A stretch of DNA of 44,527 bases from Spirochaetota bacterium (GTDB taxonomy: Bacteria > Spirochaetota > Spirochaetia > ARS1246): contig JAJRYZ010000222.1 in the NCBI GenBank assembly GCA_024275515.1, forward strand, positions 1 to 44,527. The letters run 5' to 3'. Below are positions 31,563-39,628 of this stretch, piece by piece. A program made the translations under genes and the position numbers. Each line of letters begins with the position of its first letter. The first letter of the stretch is position 1. The notes under the pieces are model-generated. The model did not search any database, was not told the origin of the DNA, and saw only the letters and a list, made by a program, of their open reading frames with translations.

Positions 31563-32990
31563 ATGGCCGAAAAAATCACTCCCCGGGACGTCGACTACTC
31601 GCAGTGGTACGTCGATATCGTGCTCCGCGCCCAGCTTGCCGACTACTCGCCGGTAAAGGGATGTATGGTTATCCGGCCGCGGGGGTACGCCGTCTGGGAG
31701 AGAATGCGCACCGTTCTTGACGCTATGTTCAAGGAAACCGGCCACCAAAACGCCTATTTTCCTCTTTTGATTCCCGAGAGCTTTATTCGCCGCGAAGCCG
31801 AGCACGTTGAAGGCTTTTCACCCGAGCTCGCCGTGGTGACCCACGCCGGCGGGGAAGACCTCGAAGAGCCCCTGGTGATTCGACCGACGTCGGAAACGAT
31901 CATCTGGAGCATGTATAAAAAGTGGATCCAGTCGTACCGCGATCTTCCGATTCTCATCAATCAGTGGGCCAACGTGCTGCGATGGGAGAAACGGACGCGA
32001 CTCTTTCTGCGCACCACCGAGTTTCTCTGGCAGGAGGGGCATACCGCGCACGAGACCGCGGAGGAAGCCCGCGACGAAACGCTGACGATTCTCGAAATCT
32101 ATCGAAAGTTCGCCGAGGAGTACCTCGCGATGCCGGTGCTGTCGGGTAAGAAAAGCGAACAAGAGAAGTTCGCCGGGGCGGTCGACACCTACGCTATCGA
32201 AGCGATGATGCAGGACAAGCGGGCGTTGCAGGCCGGGACGTCGCACTTTCTGGGTCAGAACTTCGCCAAGGCGTTCGACGTAACGTACCAGAACCGGGAC
32301 GGACGTCTCGATCTCGTGTGGGCCTCTTCCTGGGGGGTGTCGACGCGACTCATCGGAGCGATCATCATGACGCACTCCGACGACCGCGGGTTGGTTCTGC
32401 CTCCGAAGATAGCGCCGACGGCGGCGGTGATCGTGCCGATTTTCAAAAACGATACCCGTTCGAAGGTTCTGGACTATGCCGAGAAGGTCCGTCGTTCACT
32501 TTCGGAGGTGGACGCGGTAATGGACACCGACGAGCAAAACTCCCCGGGATGGCGATTCGCCGAGTGGGAAATGCGCGGCGTGCCGGTACGCGTCGAGATC
32601 GGCCCCCGCGACGTAGAGGCGGAACAGGTCGTTCTGGTGCGACGAGATACGGGGGAGAAGCTTACCGTGCCGGCCGGGGCGGCGCCGGGAAAGGTCGCCG
32701 AGCTGCTCGAAGAGATCCAACGGGCGCTATTCGACAGAGCGCGCGATTTTCGCGACGAGAATACCGTCCGGCTCGACGACTACGCGGCCTTCCGCGAGTT
32801 CTTCGCCGATGCCGGCGGCTTCGGAGTTTCGCCATGGTGTGGCGGCGAGGAATGTGAGAACACGATCAAAGACGACACCAAAGCGACCATTCGGGTGCTT
32901 GAGAACGACGCGCCGCGCGGAGAGGCGGGTAGCTGCGTCGTGTGCGGCAAGCCGGGAACCTATCGCGCCGTTTTCGCACGCGCGTACTGA
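31563..32990 (+). CDS. proS: Prolyl-tRNA synthetase, archaeal/eukaryal type
   Basis: 475 residues, class IIa. The N-terminus [20 protein letters not shown] and [16 protein letters not shown], motif 2 [20 protein letters not shown] and motif 3 [19 protein letters not shown] belong to the type-3 (ProS3) form that lacks the editing insertion between motifs 2 and 3. The C-terminal extension with [14 protein letters not shown] and CVVCGKPG is the zinc-binding tail of this form. Bacterial-type ProRS is about 570 residues, so this gene came by ancient transfer, as in several spirochaetes. ATG 31563 follows GAGG by five bases; GTG 31557 is part of the ribosome site. Confidence 0.96.
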   Translation: MAEKITPRDVDYSQWYVDIVLRAQLADYSPVKGCMVIRPRGYAVWERMRTVLDAMFKETGHQNAYFPLLIPESFIRREAEHVEGFSPELAVVTHAGGEDLEEPLVIRPTSETIIWSMYKKWIQSYRDLPILINQWANVLRWEKRTRLFLRTTEFLWQEGHTAHETAEEARDETLTILEIYRKFAEEYLAMPVLSGKKSEQEKFAGAVDTYAIEAMMQDKRALQAGTSHFLGQNFAKAFDVTYQNRDGRLDLVWASSWGVSTRLIGAIIMTHSDDRGLVLPPKIAPTAAVIVPIFKNDTRSKVLDYAEKVRRSLSEVDAVMDTDEQNSPGWRFAEWEMRGVPVRVEIGPRDVEAEQVVLVRRDTGEKLTVPAGAAPGKVAELLEEIQRALFDRARDFRDENTVRLDDYAAFREFFADAGGFGVSPWCGGEECENTIKDDTKATIRVLENDAPRGEAGSCVVCGKPGTYRAVFARAY

Positions 32991-33021
32991 ACCTTCGGCG
33001 CCCGCCGGCGCCTGCCGGTTC

Positions 33022-33098
33022 GGCGTGCGACGGGCGGCGGGCGGTGAACGGCGTGCGACGGGCGACGGGCGGTGAACGGCGGGCGGTGAACGGCGGGC
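33022..33098 (+). repeat. 28-bp tandem repeat after proS
   Basis: GGCGTGCGACGGGCGGCGGG... of 28 bases (33022-33049) is repeated with one change (33050-33077), then continues as 14-base half-units GGCGGGCGGTGAAC. The unit itself consists of two related 14-mers. Noncoding, GC about 80 percent. It accounts for most of the 32991-33154 gap. Confidence 0.7.
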
Positions 33099-33154
33099 GA
33101 TGGATCCGGCCCCGCTGATCGATTCGGTAGCTCGTGATATACTCTTCGTGGCGC

Positions 33155-33898
33155 ATGAGTCGAATAACCGTCATTTGCATCGTCGTTCTCATCTTTGCGG
33201 CCGGGGTTGCAGGCGCGCTTGAAAGTGTCGACGCGTACAGCGGTCTGTTGTGGATCGGCAATCCCACCTTCGCTCCCGCATCATCCGACGGCGCGCCCAC
33301 CGGTGCGCCGAGCCCCATTCTAAACACGTATTCGATCGCTTTTCCTTTCAGGATGGGACGCCTTTTTCGTTTCGCGCCCGAGCTGGGGCTCTTCGGTACG
33401 CAGTACGGATTGATACCGGGGTTCTCGAAAACGGTTCCCGTCGAGCGCGAGTACGCCGACGCGATCTGGTTTCTCGGCGCGCTTGTGGACCTCGACGTCT
33501 GGCTGAATATCCCACTCAGTGCCGGAGTCGATCTCGGGTTTCAGCTTGGCGCGACCTTTCTCGGCAGGATTCCCGTCGTCGGGTGGGGCGACGGATGGAA
33601 CCGGCTCGGCGAGATGGCGGGGTACCTGTACGGACAGGCGCGCTATCTGTACCCCTCGGCCGGCATGACTTTCGACTGGCGTCCCGAGCGATACGATCGG
33701 CTCGTGGTGGTTCTCAAGGCGACGACCTATCTGCCGATATTCCACGCGTGGGACGAAGAGGAGTCGACTTTCGTCGACCAGTTGATGGTAAGCGTCTCTA
33801 TCGGCCTGCGCGTGTTGAGACCGCCGCCGGCGGAACGTTCGGCGGCCGACGCTCCGGCCCCGGACTCGACCGGAGCAGCCGCATCGACCGACGGCTGA
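33155..33898 (+). CDS. Exported beta-barrel-like protein
   Basis: 247 residues. Signal peptide MSRITVICIVVLIFAAGVAG-A. The mature sequence alternates in the way of outer-membrane strands (TYSIAFPFRMGRLFRFAPEL; VDLGFQLGATFLGRIPVVGW; DRLVVVLKATTYLPIF; QLMVSVSIGLRVLR) and ends in a short Pro/Ala-rich tail, so the usual terminal aromatic of barrels is not at the C-terminus. No family recognised. ATG 33155 has an extended -10 TGATATACT 11 bases upstream (33135-33143), again close to leaderless. Probably an outer-membrane or periplasmic protein. Confidence 0.65.
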   Translation: MSRITVICIVVLIFAAGVAGALESVDAYSGLLWIGNPTFAPASSDGAPTGAPSPILNTYSIAFPFRMGRLFRFAPELGLFGTQYGLIPGFSKTVPVEREYADAIWFLGALVDLDVWLNIPLSAGVDLGFQLGATFLGRIPVVGWGDGWNRLGEMAGYLYGQARYLYPSAGMTFDWRPERYDRLVVVLKATTYLPIFHAWDEEESTFVDQLMVSVSIGLRVLRPPPAERSAADAPAPDSTGAAASTDG

Positions 33899-33902
33899 CG
33901 GG

Positions 33903-35129
33903 TCACACGTAGTCGCGCGTGTCGATTTTTTTGTGCACACCCTCGTGGCGCGCGATGAGCATCGTCGAAAGCGAGGCGGTCAGAACGTCGAGAGATACCG
34001 CGAAACTCATCATGATCGGGACGAGCGGTTTGAGGATGAGATACCCTTCCTCATAGCCGCCGGTGAAACCTTTCGAAAGCAGCGAAAGCGCCACGAACAC
34101 TCCGATTCCGGGAAACGGGCCGACCGCCGTCGAAGCGAGAAACGCGAACAGCATGATCCATATCGCCTGAGCGACGGTGATTCCGAGACTCGAGTACGAC
34201 GAGACGATCAACACGAAAGAAGCGCCGGTGACCATCGCGGTTCCCGCTTTCCCGAAAAGCGTGAACAGGGGAAACGTGACTGCGCCGATTCTGCGCGGCG
34301 TCCCGTAGTTCTCGCTGCCGTGGCGGATCATCGCGGCGAGACCGAAATATGCGTCGCCGGTCACCGCCGCCGCGAGCAGATTGCCGAGACCGGCGTAGAT
34401 CCATACGAAAGGATTCTTCCGTCCGCCGAGAAAGTAGAGCAGCACCGGATAGATGACGAAGAGAATCACAACGGTATCGATAAAAAAGATCAGGACAAGC
34501 TCGCGGTAGAGAGACAGCTCGGGAGTCGTAAGGCAGCGCAGCGTAAACGCCGCCGCAAGCGGAATGAACCCGATTCCGATGATCTCGAGAACGAAGGCGT
34601 TGATATTGTAGAACAACCTGGACAAGGACTCGAAGAGCTGTATGGCCGGCCGAGCCGCCGGCCGATCAAAGTTCAGGTTCAATCCGATTACGAGGGCGAG
34701 CATGAAAACGGGAAGCAGATAGTTGCCCGTGTCGTTAAACACCTGGAACAGATTGCGCGGAAACACCGCGAGCAGCGCCTCGCGCAGCGTCGGCGTGGAG
34801 TAGACGATCTCTTCTTCTATGACGATCGGAATGCGGCCGGGGCGAAGGAGAATCGTCGAGAGCGTTCCGATGACGGCGAGCAGAGCGCCGGCGCCGATGA
34901 GATAGAGAAGCGCCCGGCCGAGAACCGCAAGCACTCGCTTCTCCCTGCGAAGCTCGTATGCGCCGACCGCCGCCGAGAAAAGGACCAGGGGAAAGACGAC
35001 ATAGCGCCCGATGTTGAGAACGATTTCGGAGACTGCATCGAAGGCGTCGAGCGCGCGGTCTCCTTCGACCAGAAACGCGACGACGACGCCGATGATGATT
35101 CCCAGCAGGAACTTCACCCAGATCTTCAT
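33903..35129 (-). CDS. Dicarboxylate/amino acid:cation symporter (DAACS family)
   Basis: 408 residues, first helices WVKFLLGIIIGVVVAFLV and LNIGRYVVFPLVLFSAAVGA. The family's serine-rich loop in HP1 is replaced by a weaker form; conserved parts include FALLxIGL-type LPVFMLALVIGLNLNFD, FPLFTLFGKAGTAMVTGASF (in place of TINMDG region) and the end AVSLDVLTASLSTM. Probably takes up acidic amino acids or dicarboxylates using Na+ or H+. The changes in the substrate loop mean the substrate is uncertain. The ORF track extends to 35447; ATG 35129 begins a normal first helix. Its leader includes an inverted repeat CCTACCGGTT that lies partly in the SDR-like gene remnant upstream. Confidence 0.85.
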   Translation of the reverse strand: MKIWVKFLLGIIIGVVVAFLVEGDRALDAFDAVSEIVLNIGRYVVFPLVLFSAAVGAYELRREKRVLAVLGRALLYLIGAGALLAVIGTLSTILLRPGRIPIVIEEEIVYSTPTLREALLAVFPRNLFQVFNDTGNYLLPVFMLALVIGLNLNFDRPAARPAIQLFESLSRLFYNINAFVLEIIGIGFIPLAAAFTLRCLTTPELSLYRELVLIFFIDTVVILFVIYPVLLYFLGGRKNPFVWIYAGLGNLLAAAVTGDAYFGLAAMIRHGSENYGTPRRIGAVTFPLFTLFGKAGTAMVTGASFVLIVSSYSSLGITVAQAIWIMLFAFLASTAVGPFPGIGVFVALSLLSKGFTGGYEEGYLILKPLVPIMMSFAVSLDVLTASLSTMLIARHEGVHKKIDTRDYV

Positions 35130-35199
35130 TCCGGACAGCCTACCGGTTTCCCCGGAGCGCGGCAAGAACGCTCGGGCGCCACACGCTTCGGGGTGTTGC

Positions 35200-35901
35200 C
35201 TATCGACCGCGAAAACCCAGCCGCCCGAGGGGTCCCCCACCGAACCGGTAGGTCTTCCCTTCTTCGTGCCGCTCGAGAGTCGAATAGATGAATGAGCTGA
35301 ATCCTTCCGGGTCGGCTTTGTACGATTCGAACGAATTGACGACGATCGGTTAGTTCCGGTAGACCGCCGACAACGATCCGGCGAGCGCGGAGAGAGCCGC
35401 CTGCATCGCCGAGGCGATCGAGGAGACCGGCCGCTCCTTCGGCGCATACCTGACGATTGATACGATTCGCGGCCTCTGACGCGCCGGCGCGCCGAGAAGC
35501 TCTTTGAGGAGAAGCGCCGGTCCTTTTATTCCCGAATCGATTTCGGCTTCGATCGCCGCCGGCGAACACGCGTGCAGCGGTTCCGTGCCTCCGTACTCCT
35601 CCTGTACGATAAGCGCCGAATCGATCCGCTCGAACTCGTTCAACGCCGTCAGTACCAGGTTGCGGCTCGAGATAAACGAGCGGGGATTCCAGGAGATTCT
35701 CAGTCGGCGCGCAGCGCCCTCTTCCTCCGGATGGTCGACGGGGGAAGAGGCCGTCGAGCGCGGCGAAGCGGCCGACCGATCCGCGGCGGCTTTCTCCGGG
35801 ACGCAGGCGCCGGCAATCACGGCGTAACCGGCGAGTACGAACCGCTCGAGCAGAGCGCAACCGAGACGACCGTCGGCCGGAGCGATAAGCACGTTGCTCA
35901 T
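35200..35901 (-). pseudogene. SDR-like protein gene interrupted by an in-frame stop
   Basis: The ORF from ATG 35901 runs 183 codons (MSNVLIAPADGRLGCALLER, the Rossmann start; LVLTALNEFERIDSALIVQE; SSIASAMQAALSALAGSLSA) to TAA at 35352-35350. The same frame continues for 49 more codons to TAG at 35200 with protein-like sequence (IVVNSFESYKADPEGFSSFI, then EEGKTYRFGGGPLGRLGF). Therefore the gene was longer and either decayed by one substitution, has a sequencing error, or is read through. The Tyr-x3-Lys catalytic pair of classical SDRs is not seen, and the glycine motif is weakened (PADGRLG), so it may have been a non-catalytic member already. Divergent from nadE, 63 bases apart. Confidence 0.6.
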
Positions 35902-35964
35902 CAGGGCATACTACGAACCGCGACCGCGGTGGTCAACCGATACGAAATCGGCTATCGTTGGGCG

Positions 35965-37605
35965 ATGAGAATCGGGATTGGTCAGATCAATACGACGATC
36001 GGCGATTTTTCGGGAAACCGGCGTCGGATTCTCGATCTATGCGGTCGCGCCGTTGCCGACCGGGTCGATCTGGTGGTATTCCCCGAGATGAGTCTCTGCG
36101 GGTACCCGCCGAACGATCTTCTCGACCACGACGCCTTCGCCCGCGAAAGCCTTAAATCGCTTCGGCGGTTGCAGCGCGAGGCGCCGCGCGGGGTCGCGAT
36201 CGCGGTGGGATACGTCGACCGAAACCGGTCGGCCTCCGGCAAGCCGCTGCTCAACTCGGTGGCGGTCGTCCGCGACGGCGCGATCATTCACTCGCAGTCC
36301 AAGACGCTGCTTCCCACCTATGACGTATTCGACGAGGCGCGCTATTTCGAGCCGGCGTCGACGCGGACCGTGTTCGAACTCGGCGGCCGTAGAATAGGAA
36401 TCGCGGTGTGCGAGGACATCTGGTGGGAGACCGAATCCGCCCCCGGCACGCGCTATCCGCTCGATCCGGTGGGCGATCTGCTCGATGCCGGCGCCGAGCT
36501 GATTCTCGCCCCGTCGGCTTCACCCTACTTCGAGGGCAAGGTCGCGATTCGGGCGCGGCTGCTGTCGCGGATCGGCCGCTCGTCGGGCGCTCCGGTGGTA
36601 TACGTCAACATGGTCGGCGGCAACGACAGCCTTATCTTCGACGGGCAGTCGCTGGTCACCGACGCCGAGGGCAATCTGGTATATCGGGCCGCAGGATTCG
36701 AGGAGGCGTACGACGTTTTCGATACCGAGGCGCCGGCGCCGCTCGTTTCGATCGAAGTCGACCGGTACGAGGAGATTCGAAAGGCGCTGGTGCTGGGGAC
36801 TCGCGACTATCTGGCGAAGACGGGATTTTCATCGGTACATCTCGGCCTCTCCGGGGGCATCGACAGCGCGCTCGTCGCGACCCTCGCCGCCGAAGCTTTG
36901 GGGTCCGACAACGTGACGGCGTTCGGACTGCCTTCGCGCTACTCGTCGGAAGGCAGCGTAGCCGATGCGAAGCGGCTGTGTGAGAGTCTGGGAATTCGCT
37001 TTCGGCTGATGCCGATCGAGACGCCGTTCGCCGCCGTCCTCGAGACGCTCGCTCCACATTTCGACGGCGCCGAACCCGACATTACCGAAGAGAACTTGCA
37101 GGCGCGGATCCGGGGAATGTTGTTGATGGCGTATTCGAATAAGACCGGTTCGCTGGTTCTGGCCACGGGAAATAAATCCGAGCTCGCCGTCGGGTACTGC
37201 ACGCTGTACGGCGATATGTGCGGGAGCCTTGCGGTGATCGGCGACCTGTTCAAGACCGACGTTTACGGGTTGTGCCGTCACATCAACGGCGACCGCGAGA
37301 TTATCCCCGAGTCGATTCTGACCAAACCACCTTCCGCGGAGCTCCGCCCCGATCAGAAGGATGCCGACTCGCTCCCTCCCTACGAGGTGCTCGACGAGGT
37401 GCTCGAACGATATCTTCTCGCCAACCGCACCGGCGCGGAGATCGAAGCCGAAGGGTTCGATGCGACTTTGGTGCGTCGGGTGCTGACGCTGGTCGGGCGC
37501 GCCGAGTATAAGCGTCGACAGGCGCCTCCCGTGCTCAAGGTATCGCCGCGGGCATTCGGTACCGGACGACGGATGCCGATCGCCCGGCGAATCTACGAAG
37601 CGTGA
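35965..37605 (+). CDS. nadE: Glutamine-dependent NAD+ synthetase
   Basis: 546 residues, two domains. Residues 1-260 are a nitrilase-type glutaminase with the Glu of VVFPEMSLCGYPP, Lys of SQSKTLLPTYDVF and nucleophile Cys of IGIAVCEDIWW; it supplies ammonia. Residues 275-546 are the synthetase with the ATP loop LGLSGGIDSALVATLAAEAL, ATGNKSELAVGYCTLYGD and FKTDVYGLC. Converts deamido-NAD+ to NAD+. The ORF track begins at 35572, but the first 131 codons overlap the divergent gene and are not part of the family; ATG 35965 (MRIGIGQINTTIGDFSGN) is the natural start. Confidence 0.97.
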   Translation: MRIGIGQINTTIGDFSGNRRRILDLCGRAVADRVDLVVFPEMSLCGYPPNDLLDHDAFARESLKSLRRLQREAPRGVAIAVGYVDRNRSASGKPLLNSVAVVRDGAIIHSQSKTLLPTYDVFDEARYFEPASTRTVFELGGRRIGIAVCEDIWWETESAPGTRYPLDPVGDLLDAGAELILAPSASPYFEGKVAIRARLLSRIGRSSGAPVVYVNMVGGNDSLIFDGQSLVTDAEGNLVYRAAGFEEAYDVFDTEAPAPLVSIEVDRYEEIRKALVLGTRDYLAKTGFSSVHLGLSGGIDSALVATLAAEALGSDNVTAFGLPSRYSSEGSVADAKRLCESLGIRFRLMPIETPFAAVLETLAPHFDGAEPDITEENLQARIRGMLLMAYSNKTGSLVLATGNKSELAVGYCTLYGDMCGSLAVIGDLFKTDVYGLCRHINGDREIIPESILTKPPSAELRPDQKDADSLPPYEVLDEVLERYLLANRTGAEIEAEGFDATLVRRVLTLVGRAEYKRRQAPPVLKVSPRAFGTGRRMPIARRIYEA

Positions 37606-37613
37606 GACGCCGA

Positions 37614-37652
37614 GCGATTCCGAATCCGGCTCGCCGCATCATTCGGAATCGC
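37614..37652. repeat. Palindromic repeat, copy 7
   Basis: Perfect 12-base arms GCGATTCCGAAT (37614-37625) and 37641-37652, inner bases partly pairing. It begins nine bases after the nadE stop. A 13-base direct repeat GCGTGAGACGCCG (37600-37612 and 37677-37689) flanks it. Confidence 0.8.
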
Positions 37653-37692
37653 TTCGAAGCGCACCGTGCGGTTGCGGCGTGAGACGCCGGCG

Positions 37693-37724
37693 TGCTATTA
37701 TTGAATGAACGTTCATTCAATAAT
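37693..37724 (+). promoter_or_regulatory. Extended -10 promoter with perfect 28-bp TetR operator
   Basis: TGCTATTAT (37693-37701) is an extended -10. The palindrome ATTATTGAATGAAC (37697-37710) and its exact complement (37711-37724) overlap it and the expected start of transcription. The TGAATGAACGTTCATTCA core is a typical TetR-family operator. Binding by the adjacent regulator would block the whole efflux operon, including itself. Confidence 0.8.
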
Positions 37725-37737
37725 GAAGGATACGTCA

Positions 37738-38334
37738 ATGGCTCGACGACCCGACGGTGCGAAACGCGCGAAAATCATCGAAGCGGCGAGGACGACCTTC
37801 GGCGAGAACGGGTACCGACGCACCACGGTTAAGCAGATTGCCGCCGCCGCGGGCATCGCTCCCGGCACGCTCTATACCTACTTCGCAAACAAAGAGGATC
37901 TTTTCTCCGAAGCCGTCGGGGAAATCTGGCGTCGCTTTATTACCGGGATGCAGAGCATTTCGGTCGGCCGGGGCGCCTTCCTGGAAAAGCTCGTTGCGTT
38001 TATAGATTTCGGTTTCGACCTGATCGAAGAGATTCACCCGCTCCTGCGGGGTATGTTCTCCGAGGCGAATCGGAGAGAGCTCCTGATCGAGCGGGTGGAG
38101 GAGGTGTGCGAGTTTATCGGCGGGTTCTTCGACGACTCTCTCAGTAAGGGCGTTCTGTTTGGGTCGACGAGCAACGAAGAGCTTCGTCGTTTCAACCTTC
38201 GGATGATCGTTTCGGGAATCCTCTTCCGCGCCGCCCTGGCGCCTCCGAACGCGTTGCGCGCCGAGTTCGAATCGATAAGACGCGGGCTTGTCCTCGGGAT
38301 TAACGAACGTATGTCGGTCCGCGGGCGGTCGTAA
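37738..38334 (+). CDS. TetR-family repressor of the RND efflux operon
   Basis: 198 residues. The N-terminal HTH is typical: KIIEAARTTFGENGYRRTTV, then KQIAAAAGIAPGTLYTYFAN and KEDLFSEAV. The C-terminal ligand-binding half is helical and specific to this protein. Start ATG 37738 with AAGGA seven bases upstream; the ORF-track ATG at 37705 lies inside the operator. It precedes the adaptor gene by nine bases, so it is the first gene of an autoregulated operon. Likely senses a toxic or membrane-active compound exported by the pump. Confidence 0.93.
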   Translation: MARRPDGAKRAKIIEAARTTFGENGYRRTTVKQIAAAAGIAPGTLYTYFANKEDLFSEAVGEIWRRFITGMQSISVGRGAFLEKLVAFIDFGFDLIEEIHPLLRGMFSEANRRELLIERVEEVCEFIGGFFDDSLSKGVLFGSTSNEELRRFNLRMIVSGILFRAALAPPNALRAEFESIRRGLVLGINERMSVRGRS

Positions 38335-38343
38335 GGAAAGCGA

Positions 38344-39615
38344 GTGAAACGCAGGGTACTGATCGTTCCTTTGCTCGTTGCGTTCGTGCTTCTGGTCGTT
38401 GCGGGGGTGATCAGGCGACTCGATTCTCCCGAGGCCGTCGAGGAGCGCGTCGAAGGCGTCGTCGTGGTGATCGGTGCGGTCGAGCGAAGAAACATCGAAG
38501 AGATTCTCCGGTATCCGGGGACCTTAACGCCGCGGCAAACGGTAACCGTCGTTCCAAAAGTCGCCGGCCGGGTCGAGACTATTCATGTTTCCGAAGGCGA
38601 GCGCGTCGCGCCGGGTCGGTTGCTCATCTCGCTCGATTCGCAATCGATCGAGCTTCAGGCCGATCAGGCGTACTCCGCGTGGCAGGCGGCGCTCGCCCAG
38701 TACCGGAAAGCCGAACGGGGGGTCCGCGAGGGCGAGCTTGAAAACGCGAGGGCGAGCTACGCACAGGCGCGCGACGACCTCGAAGCGGCGCGGCGCGACC
38801 TCGAGCGTTCGAAGCGGCTCTACGAGGCGGGAACGATCGCCCGGGCGAAGTACGAGGAGGCCGAAGCGGCGTTTCGTTCGGCGAGCACCGCCGTGGAAAA
38901 CGCGAAGCGCTCTCTTGAAATGATGGAAGAGGGCGCGACGAGCGAAGAACTCGATTCGGCGAAGGCGAACGCCGAAGCGCTCAAGGCGCGGTACGATCTG
39001 GCAGAGCTGCAGATCGCCGAAACCCGGATTACCGCGTCCTCGTACGGAACGGTCGCGAGTATCATGGTCGACGCGGGGAACATGGTCGCGCAGGGGACGC
39101 CGCTCATCGCGATCGTCGGCGAGGACCCGATCTACGCGCAGGTGGCGATCCCCGAAAAGTACTACGGCCGGTTCGTCGACGCGAAGCGAAGGATCGCGGC
39201 AAGGGTCTACCCGACGGCGTACGGGACGGAGCGGCCCTACGCCGGCTTCGTCGAGCGCGTCTCGCCGTTGATCGATCCGCAGAGCAGGACATTTACCGTC
39301 GAGATCGCGCTCCCGAACCCGTCGGGTCGGCTCAAGCCCGGGATGTACGTCAATACCGATATCATCATCGACATACGCGAGAACGCGCTCGTCGTGCCCG
39401 AATCGGCCGTCGTGCGACGAGACGACCGCGACGTGTTGTTCGCCGTACGGGAGGGCGCCTCGGCGCACGCAACCATGATCGAGATCGATCCGGGGCTTCG
39501 AAGCGGAGGGTATGTGGAGATTCGGTCCGGACTTGTCGGGGACGAACCGATTATCGTCGAAGGAAACGCCTTCCTCGAAGACGGGCAACCGGTAAGAGTC
39601 GTTACCGTCGAATGA
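38344..39615 (+). CDS. RND efflux periplasmic adaptor (membrane fusion protein)
   Basis: 423 residues. A signal anchor (LIVPLLVAFVLLVVAGVI) is followed by the biotinyl-lipoyl half ILRYPGTLTPRQTVTVVPKV AGRVETIHVSEGE, a long coiled-coil hairpin (about 105-225, RASYAQARDDLEAARRDLER), the second lipoyl half, and beta-barrel and membrane-proximal domains (VERVSPLIDPQSRTFTVEIA; NALVVPESAVVRRD). Links the inner-membrane pump to a TolC-type channel. Starts at GTG with AAGGAAA upstream. The pump gene follows after 13 bases. Confidence 0.95.
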   Translation: MKRRVLIVPLLVAFVLLVVAGVIRRLDSPEAVEERVEGVVVVIGAVERRNIEEILRYPGTLTPRQTVTVVPKVAGRVETIHVSEGERVAPGRLLISLDSQSIELQADQAYSAWQAALAQYRKAERGVREGELENARASYAQARDDLEAARRDLERSKRLYEAGTIARAKYEEAEAAFRSASTAVENAKRSLEMMEEGATSEELDSAKANAEALKARYDLAELQIAETRITASSYGTVASIMVDAGNMVAQGTPLIAIVGEDPIYAQVAIPEKYYGRFVDAKRRIAARVYPTAYGTERPYAGFVERVSPLIDPQSRTFTVEIALPNPSGRLKPGMYVNTDIIIDIRENALVVPESAVVRRDDRDVLFAVREGASAHATMIEIDPGLRSGGYVEIRSGLVGDEPIIVEGNAFLEDGQPVRVVTVE

Positions 39616-39628
39616 AAACCGCGGAAGG

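Noticed and set aside
33933-35291. 452-aa plus-strand ORF antisense to the symporter
   Set aside because: Highly charged shadow of a membrane-protein gene.
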